Under the pieces are notes generated by a model. It made no database searches and was not told where the DNA came from. It worked only from the letters and a program-made list of their open reading frames with translations. Of a DNA stretch of 12,482 bases, positions 6,678-12,482 are shown in pieces. Numbering within the stretch: the first letter of the stretch is position 1; each line of letters opens with the position of its first letter. Source of the DNA: Novosphingobium sp. UBA1948. GTDB taxonomy: Bacteria > Pseudomonadota > Alphaproteobacteria > Sphingomonadales > Sphingomonadaceae. The stretch spans positions 1 through 12,482 of the forward strand of contig DDES01000191.1 of NCBI GenBank assembly GCA_002336765.1. Direction: 5' to 3'. A program made the translations under genes and the position numbers.

Positions 6678-7832
6678 ATGAAATTCACCGTCAAACAGAA
6701 ATTGCAGGTGCTGCACCTGCATTCGAGCTTCAATCCGGGCGGCAAGGAATTGCGCTGCGTCCAGTTGATCAACGCCTTTGGTTTCGAGGCGGCGCATACG
6801 ATCGTTTCGGCCATGCCCGATGCCTATGATGCCGCCAGGCGGATCATGCCGGGGATTGAGTGGCGCAAGGGCAAGGACTTCCCCTCGTTGCAGGGCAGGC
6901 CCACGCCCTCGCGGCTGGCGGGGCTGGCCAAGGCGATGGCGGGCTTCGATCTGGTGCTGACCTATAATTTCGGCGCGATGGATGCGGTGCTGGCGCATAC
7001 TCTGTTTGGCCAGTCGCTCAAACTGCCGCCGCTGGTGCATCACGAGGATGGCTTCAATCAGGAAGAGGCGGTCAAGCTCAAGACCAGCCGCAACTGGTAT
7101 CGCCGCATCGCATTGGGGCGGACCAGCGCGCTGGTGGTGCCCTCACGGCGGCTGGAAGAGATCGCCATCAAGGCATGGCACCAGCCGCGCGGACGCGTGC
7201 ATCGCGTGGTGAACGGCATCAACACGGGCGCCTATCAGGCCAAGCCCGCGCCCGACAGTCTGCCGCGCGTTATCAAGCGCGAGGGCGAGTTCTGGATCGG
7301 CACGCTGGCGGGGCTGCGTGCGGTGAAAAACCTGCGACGTCTGGTGCGCTCGCTCTGCTATGTCACGGATGACAACTGGCATCTGGTGATCGTGGGCGAG
7401 GGGCCGGAGCGGCAGGCTATCCTCGACGAGGCGCTGCGGCTCGACATTGCCCATCGCGTGCATCTGCCCGGCCATGTTGCCAATCCGGCCAAGGCGGTGG
7501 GCCTGTTCGACATTTTTGCGCTGTCGTCCGACAGTGAGCAGTTCCCGATCAGCGTGGTCGAGGCGATGGCGGCGGGCTTGCCGGTGGCCAGCCCCGATGT
7601 CGGCGATGTAAAGGCGATGCTGTCGGCGGAAAACGCGCCCTTCATCACCCCTGCGGGCGACGAGGTGGCGCTGGGCGAGGCGCTTGACCGGCTGGCCAGG
7701 GACCCTGATTCGCGCGCCCGCATCGGCGATGCCAACCGCGCCCGCGCGCTGGCGGAATACGACGAGGCGACGATGGTGGCCCGCTATCGCGCGATCTATG
7801 GCGCCGCGATGGGGCGGGACAGCTTCCCTTAA
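6678..7832 (+). CDS. GT4-family (GT-B fold) glycosyltransferase
   Basis: This 384-residue protein has the two-domain GT-B layout of family 4 glycosyltransferases, which move a sugar from a nucleotide-sugar donor to a lipid, sugar or protein acceptor at the cytoplasmic face of the membrane. The N-terminal domain opens with VLHLHSSFNPGGKELRCVQL, a glycine-rich acceptor-side loop. The donor domain shows IGTLAGLRAVKNLRRLV (207-223), LVIVGEGPER (236-245), and the retaining-enzyme EX7E motif SEQFPISVVEAMAAGLPV, with Glu287 and Glu295. ATG 6678 is preferred; a TTG at 6666 in the same frame overlaps the hydrolase stop and would add four residues. No strong ribosome site is visible, consistent with coupling to the hydrolase 8 bp upstream. 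It is not within a polysaccharide cluster in this window, so acceptor and pathway are unknown. Confidence 0.9.
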   Translation: MKFTVKQKLQVLHLHSSFNPGGKELRCVQLINAFGFEAAHTIVSAMPDAYDAARRIMPGIEWRKGKDFPSLQGRPTPSRLAGLAKAMAGFDLVLTYNFGAMDAVLAHTLFGQSLKLPPLVHHEDGFNQEEAVKLKTSRNWYRRIALGRTSALVVPSRRLEEIAIKAWHQPRGRVHRVVNGINTGAYQAKPAPDSLPRVIKREGEFWIGTLAGLRAVKNLRRLVRSLCYVTDDNWHLVIVGEGPERQAILDEALRLDIAHRVHLPGHVANPAKAVGLFDIFALSSDSEQFPISVVEAMAAGLPVASPDVGDVKAMLSAENAPFITPAGDEVALGEALDRLARDPDSRARIGDANRARALAEYDEATMVARYRAIYGAAMGRDSFP

Positions 7833-7961
7833 GCTTGAATGCTCCAAACCATGCACAAAAGCGTGGGCAATGGGCGTTGTAATGCGCGCGCCCTTTGCTA
7901 AACGGCATGTTCGAACTTTTCGGTGCGCCTTGCGTGCGCCACGATATACGGAATTTGACTC
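7833..7961 (+). other. Intergenic region before the yfgM-like/bamB pair
   Basis: This 129-bp gap lacks a recognisable terminator for the glycosyltransferase. It probably contains the promoter for the following two genes. It has a direct repeat GTGCGCC (7923-7929 and 7934-7940) and an AT-richer patch near 7944-7958, but no promoter pair I would defend. Confidence 0.35.
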
Positions 7962-8753
7962 TTGGCCTTGCGTCCCACCCGTCCTCAAACCCGCGCCGAA
8001 CAACTTGCTTCGCGCGACACCGCCACCAGCGACGCTTTCCTGCGCGAGGTGGACGATGCCCTGCGCGAGGATACGATGCTTGAGGCGTTCAAGCGCTATG
8101 CCAAGCCGATCGGGGCGGGGCTGGTGCTGGGGCTGGGCGCGCTGGGCGGCTATCTGTGGTGGGGCAACCATCAGACTGGCTTGAAAGCCGAGCGCGCCGA
8201 ACAATTGACCATCGCGCTCGACCAGCTTGAGGCGGGCCGGATGGATCTGGCCAACAAGACGCTCGACCCTGTCGCGGCCAGCAATGCGGGTGCGTCGGCC
8301 ACCATCGCCAAATTGCTGGAAGCAGGGGTGCTGGTGCGTCAGGGTAAGGCCAAGGATGCCGCCACGCGCTATGCCGCCGTGGCCGCCGACAGCGCGGCCC
8401 CCAAGCCTTACCGTGATCTGGCCACCTTGCGTCAGGTGGCGCTGTCGTTTGACACCATGCCGCCCGCCGAGGTGGTGGAGAAATTGAAGCCGCTGGCCGC
8501 GCCGGGCAACCCGTGGTTTGGCAGCGCGGGCGAGTTGCTGGGCATGGCCTATCTGAAGCAGGGCAAGAAGGATCTGGCCGCCCCCCTGTTCGGCGCTATC
8601 GCCAAGGACGAGACGCAGACGGAATCCCTGCGCGCCCGCAGCCGCCAGATCGCTGGTCTGCTCGGTTTCGACGCGGTGGACGACATCGCCCGCCAACCCG
8701 CCCCAGCGGCACCGGCCCCTGCCGCCGCGCCTGCTCAGGCTCCGGCTCAATAA
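7962..8753 (+). CDS. YfgM-like tetratricopeptide-repeat membrane protein (TTG start)
   Basis: A 263-residue protein with a short cytoplasmic N-terminus, one membrane segment at about residues 49-68 (GAGLVLGLGALGGYLWWG), and a periplasmic TPR-like helical region. It matches the YfgM/TPR_21 group (DUF2133): the conserved SDAFLREVDDALRED lies before the membrane segment, and helical repeats such as ASATIAKLLEAGVLVRQGKAKDAATRYAAV and ELLGMAYLKQGKKDLAAPLF follow. The C-terminus is an Ala/Pro/Gln tail. In E. coli YfgM is an inner-membrane partner of PpiD and SecYEG and sits just before bamB, as here. The start must be TTG 7962 (or TTG 7968): an in-frame TGA lies at 7956-7958, and the first ATG (8076) would delete the conserved N-terminal motif. 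It is 28 bp from the lipoprotein gene and surely in the same operon. Confidence 0.85.
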   Translation: MALRPTRPQTRAEQLASRDTATSDAFLREVDDALREDTMLEAFKRYAKPIGAGLVLGLGALGGYLWWGNHQTGLKAERAEQLTIALDQLEAGRMDLANKTLDPVAASNAGASATIAKLLEAGVLVRQGKAKDAATRYAAVAADSAAPKPYRDLATLRQVALSFDTMPPAEVVEKLKPLAAPGNPWFGSAGELLGMAYLKQGKKDLAAPLFGAIAKDETQTESLRARSRQIAGLLGFDAVDDIARQPAPAAPAPAAAPAQAPAQ

Positions 8754-8781
8754 TCGCGCGAACCCATAGAGGATGCCTAGC

Positions 8782-10143
8782 ATGACCCAGACTTTCTCGA
8801 ATCGCGCCAAATTTGCCGCGCGGATGACGATGGTGGCGCTGCTTGCCACCTCGCTGGCCGCTTGCGGCGCGCGTGCTCCCAAACTGTCCAAGCCCAAGCC
8901 CGCCACGCCGACCATCGGCAAGCGCGAGCCGATCCTTTCCAAGGTGGAAACCGCGGCGCAGGCGGATCCCGCCATTTCTACAATGGCCGTGGTGCTGCCA
9001 CTGGCGCGGCCTAATGCCGAATGGGCCCAGCCGGGTGGTTCGGCGTCGAAATCCTATGGTAATCTGGCGTTGGCCGCCCAGCCCAAGGTGGTGTGGAGCG
9101 TCAAGATCGCCGGATCGACCGACCGCCGGCGTCTGGGTGCCTCGCCGGTGATCGGCGACGGCTTGCTCTATGTGATCGACACCGATGGTATGCTGCACGC
9201 CTATGATGCCGTGACCGGTAAGGAAACGTGGAGCCAGTCCTTCGCCGTCACCGGTGGCGCGGGCGAGGCGGTGTTCGGCGGTGGCGTGACCTATGATGCG
9301 GGCCGTGTCTATGTCACCACCGGCGTTGGCGATGTCGCGGCTCTCGACGCCAAGAGCGGCAAGCTGGCGTGGAAGGTGCGCCCCGCAGGTCCCCTGCGCG
9401 GATCGCCCACGGTGGCCTTTGGCGCGGTCTATGTGATGACGCAGAACAACGAGCTGCATGCGCTCAAGATCGAAGATGGCAGCGGCCTGTGGCAGGAATC
9501 GGCCTCGCTGGGCGCGACCGGCGTGTTTGGCGTGGCGGCCCCTGCTGCGGGTCAGGGCTCGGTGGTGGCGGGCTATTCGACCGGCGAGCTGATCGCCTAT
9601 CGCTACGAAAACGGGCGCCAGTTGTGGTCCGACGCTTTGGCGCGCACCTCGCTCTCGACGATGGTGGGCGTGTTGACCGACATTGACGCCGATCCGATCA
9701 TCGACCGTGGCCGCGTTTATGCGCTGGGTCAGGGTGGGCGTATGGCGGCCTATGAACTGGTGACGGGCCAGCGCATCTGGGAACTCAATCTGGCGGGCAT
9801 TTCGACCCCTGCCATCGCGGGCGACTGGATTTTCACCCTGACTGACGAGGCCAAGCTGCTGTGCATCGCCAAGAACAGCGGCCGTGTGCGCTGGGTGGCT
9901 CAGCTTGAGCGCTTCCGCAATCCCAAGAAGAAAGAGAACCCCGTGTTCTGGACCGGCCCTGTGCTGGCGGGCGACCGTCTGTGGGTGTCGAACAGCCGCG
10001 GCGAACTCCATGCGGTGAGTGCGATGGACGGCGTTTCGGTCAAGTACAAGGATGGCTTCGGTCCCTTCAGCCTGGCGCCGGTGGTGGCCAATGCCACGCT
10101 TTATCTGCTGGATGACGGGGGGCGCTTGACGGCGCTGAAGTGA
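8782..10143 (+). CDS. bamB: Outer membrane protein assembly factor BamB (PQQ-type beta-propeller lipoprotein)
   Basis: BamB is a periplasmic lipoprotein that supports BamA in folding beta-barrel proteins into the outer membrane. This 453-residue protein has a lipoprotein signal with lipobox LAAC and lipidated Cys28, then a Lys/Pro-rich linker. The propeller follows, made of repeated blades of the type PVIGDGLLYVIDTDGMLHAYD-GKETW. Tryptophan-ended blade repeats recur about every 40-47 residues (W105, W150, W197, W237), and the protein ends DGGRLTAL-K. The start at 8782 (MTQTF) has AGAGGA at 8768-8773 with good spacing; the ATG at 8773 overlaps that site and is less likely. The pairing with the YfgM-like gene just upstream supports BamB over a quinoprotein dehydrogenase, as does the absence of dehydrogenase motifs. 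In many proteobacteria der follows; here it does not. Confidence 0.92.
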   Translation: MTQTFSNRAKFAARMTMVALLATSLAACGARAPKLSKPKPATPTIGKREPILSKVETAAQADPAISTMAVVLPLARPNAEWAQPGGSASKSYGNLALAAQPKVVWSVKIAGSTDRRRLGASPVIGDGLLYVIDTDGMLHAYDAVTGKETWSQSFAVTGGAGEAVFGGGVTYDAGRVYVTTGVGDVAALDAKSGKLAWKVRPAGPLRGSPTVAFGAVYVMTQNNELHALKIEDGSGLWQESASLGATGVFGVAAPAAGQGSVVAGYSTGELIAYRYENGRQLWSDALARTSLSTMVGVLTDIDADPIIDRGRVYALGQGGRMAAYELVTGQRIWELNLAGISTPAIAGDWIFTLTDEAKLLCIAKNSGRVRWVAQLERFRNPKKKENPVFWTGPVLAGDRLWVSNSRGELHAVSAMDGVSVKYKDGFGPFSLAPVVANATLYLLDDGGRLTALK

Positions 10144-10193
10144 TCGGGCTGAAATAAGCGCGACCTTAACCATCTTGCCTTAGGACGGGCGTG

Positions 10194-11549
10194 ATGGATC
10201 ATGCCGCCCTTTCTGTATCCGCGCCCGACCGGCCCGCCAGTGATGTGTCCTCCGCCGTGGGCTGGGTAGGATTGGCGGCGCTGGGCCTGTGGGTGCTGTT
10301 CTGCCGCAACTGGGCCTTGGTAGCCGATGGGCTGGGGCTGGGTGGTCCGCGCATGGCGATGGGCGGGCCTTATGCTGCGGTGGCCGCGCTGGTCATCACC
10401 TCGCTGGCGATGATGGGCTGGTCGCTGGGCGTGGACAACGTGCACCGCCGCGCCTCGACCGGCATCGACTGGGCCAATCCGCGTGAGTGGCGGGCGGTGG
10501 CGGGGATCACCGCGGTCAAGCTGGTGGGTCTGTGGGCGACATGGGGGCTGATCGGTTTCGCCTACTGCTTGTTCCGCTTCTATTGGGATGGCGCCTATAC
10601 TTTTGCCATCCATCTGATCGCGGCGGCGGCGCTGCCTTTGGTGCTGCTGTCGGTGCCCTATGTCTGGTGGCTGGATCGCGTGCTGGTGGAGCCGAAAGAC
10701 GGGGCGTGGCATTTCGGCGGCTTCGTGCTGGGGCATGATGGCGCCGATCATGGAGAAATCCTGCGCCATCTGCGCCGTTGGGGGGTGAAGGGCTTTTTCA
10801 CGGCCTTCATGCTCTCGATCCTGCCGGGTGGTTTTGCCTATGTGGTGGGGTTTGACCTGTCGGCGATCGCCACGCGGCCGGTCGATCTGGCCAATTTCCT
10901 CATCAGCCTGCTGTTTATGGTCGATGTGCAGATCGGAACGGTGGGCTATCTGCTGACGTTGAAGCCGCTCGATTCGCATATCCGCAGCGCCAATCCGCAT
11001 CTCGACGGATGGCTGGCGGCGCTGATCTGCTATCCGCCCTTTGTGTTGATGGGGGGCGGTGGCGTGCTCGATTATCACGCGGGCACGGCGGAATGGAGCG
11101 AATGGCTGGCGGCCTATCCCGCGCTCTTGTGGATATGGGGCGGGGTGTTGGTGGCGCTGACGGCGGTTTACGCTTGGGCCACGGTGGCCTTTGGCATCCG
11201 CTTTTCGAACCTCACCTATCGCGGCATCATCACCCACGGGCCCTATCGCTTGACCCGCCATCCCGCCTATGTCTCGAAAAATGCCTTCTGGTGGCTTTCG
11301 ACCATGCCTTTCATCGCCACCAGCGGGTCAAGCGTGGACGCGATCCGCAACACCTGTATTTTGGCTCTGGTCAGTGCGATCTATTACTGGCGCGCGCGCA
11401 CCGAGGAGCGGCATTTGCTGGCCGAGGACGCCAAATACCGTGCCTATTGGGCATGGGCCGGGCAGGGGGCGCCGGTGACGCGGTGGATCGGGCGGATGCT
11501 CGAGGGCAGGAAAGAGGCCTCCGGCGGGCTAAGGGCGTTACGCCCTTAG
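10194..11549 (+). CDS. Polytopic membrane protein with C-terminal ICMT-type methyltransferase region
   Basis: A 451-residue inner-membrane protein with about ten hydrophobic segments. The last ~110 residues resemble the isoprenylcysteine carboxyl methyltransferase (ICMT)/phospholipid methyltransferase superfamily: GIITHGPYRLTRHPAYVSK (about 345-363), then two membrane segments, then EERHLLAEDAKYRAYW (404-419). This H-G-P-Y-R-x-x-R-H-P-x-Y plus E-E-x-x-L pattern forms the S-adenosylmethionine site. Bacterial stand-alone members are often only about 150-220 residues. Here some 330 residues with about eight membrane segments precede it, and I do not recognise them. ATG 10194 is chosen with AGGA at 10182-10185; GTG 10191 is directly adjacent and possible. 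The gene starts 50 bp after bamB and may be read through from it. The acceptor is unknown; bacteria lack prenylated CaaX proteins, so a lipid or small isoprenoid acid are possibilities only. Confidence 0.75.
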   Translation: MDHAALSVSAPDRPASDVSSAVGWVGLAALGLWVLFCRNWALVADGLGLGGPRMAMGGPYAAVAALVITSLAMMGWSLGVDNVHRRASTGIDWANPREWRAVAGITAVKLVGLWATWGLIGFAYCLFRFYWDGAYTFAIHLIAAAALPLVLLSVPYVWWLDRVLVEPKDGAWHFGGFVLGHDGADHGEILRHLRRWGVKGFFTAFMLSILPGGFAYVVGFDLSAIATRPVDLANFLISLLFMVDVQIGTVGYLLTLKPLDSHIRSANPHLDGWLAALICYPPFVLMGGGGVLDYHAGTAEWSEWLAAYPALLWIWGGVLVALTAVYAWATVAFGIRFSNLTYRGIITHGPYRLTRHPAYVSKNAFWWLSTMPFIATSGSSVDAIRNTCILALVSAIYYWRARTEERHLLAEDAKYRAYWAWAGQGAPVTRWIGRMLEGRKEASGGLRALRP

Positions 11550-11550
11550 C
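11528..11550. repeat. Perfect 10-bp inverted repeat overlapping the stop codon (possible terminator or dispersed hairpin)
   Basis: GCTAAGGGCG (11528-11537) pairs perfectly with CGCCCTTAGC (11541-11550) around TTA. The right arm contains the TAG stop of the ICMT-like gene, and the last residues (LRALRP) are encoded by the hairpin. TCCGGCGGG flanks it on the left (11520-11528) and recurs at 11566-11574. No T-run follows, so it is not a classical intrinsic terminator, though it lies between convergent genes and could block 3' exonucleases. Confidence 0.75.
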
Positions 11551-11634
11551 AATCCCGTTAGGTCTTCCGGCGGGAGGTGAACCGAAACGCTTTGATCCTG
11601 CGCCCTTGTGTTTAGGGCTACTGCCTGCGGTGCT
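11550..11634. other. Convergent intergenic region
   Basis: This 85-bp gap lies between the ICMT-like gene (+) and the gshA-type gene (-). Apart from the hairpin at its left edge and the second TCCGGCGGG copy (11566-11574), I see nothing functional. No gene, and no second terminator with a T-run, is visible for the minus-strand gene. Confidence 0.5.
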
Positions 11635-12482
11635 TTAGAAGCTTTCCCCAGCATAGACGCGGCTGATATCGCCGCCCCATTCACCGTGAAATTTCTCCAG
11701 CAAGACTTGCGCCGGCACTGTTCCGCGCGCCACGATCTCGTGCAGCGGGGCCAGATAACGGCTTTCATCCTGCCCTTCGCCATTGAGGAAAGCGCGTGCT
11801 TTCAGGCCGGATTCGGCAATAGCCAGCACCTCGCCCGCAATGTCGCGCAGGCTTTTGCCACCGCCAATCGGGGCGTCCAGCGCCAGCTTGGGCACGCTGG
11901 AGCGCAAGGTCTCGCGCTCTTCCATACTCCAGCCCTTGACCAGATCCCATGCCGCATCCAGCGCGTTCTGGTCATAGAGCAGGCCCACCCAGAAGGCGGG
12001 CAGGGCGACGATCCGCTCCACCGGCCCGCCATCGGCGCCGCGCATTTCGAGGAAGCTTTTCAGGCGCACCTCGGGGAAGGCGGTGGAGAGATGGTCGTGC
12101 CAGTCGCCAATGGTCGGCTTCTCGCCGGGCAGCGCGGGCAGTTCGCCCTTCAGGAAATCACGGAAAGACTGGCCTGCCGCGTCGATATAGCGCCCTTCAC
12201 GGAACACGAAATACATCGGCACGTCGAGCATATACTCGGCATAGCGTTCATAGCCGAAGCCGTCCTCGAACACGAAGGGCAGCATGCCGGTGCGCGCCGG
12301 ATCGGTGTCCGACCAGATATGGCTGCGATAGGAGAGATAGCCGTTGGGCTTGCCTTCAAGGAAGGGCGAATTGGCGAAAAGCGCGGTGGCCAGCGGTTGC
12401 AAAGCCAGCGATACGCGGAATTTCTGGGCCATATCGGCTTCGCTGCTGTAATCCAGATTGGTCTGGATGGTGCAGGTGCGCA
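11635..12482 (-). CDS. gshA: Glutamate-cysteine ligase, plant/alphaproteobacterial type (3' part, 5' end outside window)
   Basis: This enzyme joins glutamate and cysteine with ATP, the first step of glutathione synthesis in the cytoplasm. About 282 C-terminal residues are present. The frame continues beyond the right edge: before MAQKFRVSL it reads TCTIQTNLDYSSEAD, so the Met at 12432 is internal. The sequence is typical of the GCS2 plant-like family of alphaproteobacteria: KFRVSLALQPLATALFANSP, GKPNGYLSYRSHIWSDTDP, RTGMLPFVFEDGFGYERY, YIDAAGQSFRDFLKGELPALPGEKP, and LKSFLEMRGADGGP, followed by ALPAFWVGLLYD. It is unlike the E. coli GshA type. The full protein is usually about 450-460 residues, so roughly the first 170 are missing. 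The C-terminus (ISRVYAGESF) is complete. It converges on the ICMT-like gene. Identification is very secure. Confidence 0.96.
   Translation of the reverse strand, partial: RTCTIQTNLDYSSEADMAQKFRVSLALQPLATALFANSPFLEGKPNGYLSYRSHIWSDTDPARTGMLPFVFEDGFGYERYAEYMLDVPMYFVFREGRYIDAAGQSFRDFLKGELPALPGEKPTIGDWHDHLSTAFPEVRLKSFLEMRGADGGPVERIVALPAFWVGLLYDQNALDAAWDLVKGWSMEERETLRSSVPKLALDAPIGGGKSLRDIAGEVLAIAESGLKARAFLNGEGQDESRYLAPLHEIVARGTVPAQVLLEKFHGEWGGDISRVYAGESF

Noticed and set aside
7945..7950. TATACG as a -10 box for the yfgM-like gene
   Set aside because: No acceptable -35 sequence lies 16-18 bp upstream, and the resulting leader would be only a few bases long.
7143..8975. A 610-codon minus-strand open frame opposite the glycosyltransferase and YfgM-like genes
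   Set aside because: Its translation is His/Arg/Gln/Gly-rich with no recognisable motif, and it lies antisense to well-supported genes. It is a GC-rich shadow frame.
8596..10173. A 525-codon minus-strand open frame opposite bamB
   Set aside because: Same shadow pattern as above; the plus strand has a lipoprotein signal and beta-propeller repeats that fully explain the region.
10101..11261. A 386-codon minus-strand open frame opposite the ICMT-like gene
   Set aside because: Gln/His/Arg-rich composition with no membrane or domain signal; the plus-strand frame has ordered membrane segments and the methyltransferase motifs.

Overview
The window is high-GC chromosomal DNA with dense, alphaproteobacterial gene content. 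ClpX, a plant/alphaproteobacterial-type glutamate-cysteine ligase, SelO, RarD and the YfgM-like/BamB pair all look like Sphingomonadales proteins. A Novosphingobium- or Sphingomonas-like organism is my best guess. It rests on remembered family resemblance, not on a search. I see no mobile elements, tRNA, rRNA or CRISPR.

Layout. The left edge holds the 3' part of clpX (+), closed by a clean intrinsic terminator. A run of five minus-strand genes fills about 676-5696. In transcription order these are selO, an AstD-like aldehyde dehydrogenase, rarD, a secreted NTF2-like protein with a Gly/Met/Pro-rich insert, and a GFA/CENP-V zinc-fold protein whose start overlaps the preceding gene. A 100-bp divergent intergenic region at 5697-5796 separates this run from the plus strand. 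The plus strand carries an alpha/beta hydrolase and a GT4 glycosyltransferase 8 bp apart, then the envelope pair yfgM-like/bamB, then a roughly ten-TM protein with an ICMT-type methyltransferase C-terminus. This last gene ends in a perfect 10-bp hairpin overlapping its stop codon. It converges on a gshA-type glutamate-cysteine ligase (-) that runs off the right edge.

How the genes fit together. Most are housekeeping or accessory metabolism: proteolysis (ClpX), glutathione synthesis (GshA), redox-linked AMPylation (SelO) and outer-membrane assembly (BamB with a YfgM-like partner). I see no single pathway operon.

The most notable item is the AstD-like aldehyde dehydrogenase. It keeps the overall family sequence but has changes at all three catalytic positions: the oxyanion Asn is Ala, the general-base Glu is Asp and the nucleophilic Cys is Ala. 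The reading frame is open, so it looks like a retained pseudoenzyme or a repurposed NAD-fold protein rather than a decaying gene. Next in interest are the ICMT-like protein sitting where der (GTPase) often follows bamB, and the hairpin cassette at its 3' end, which resembles a dispersed intergenic repeat.
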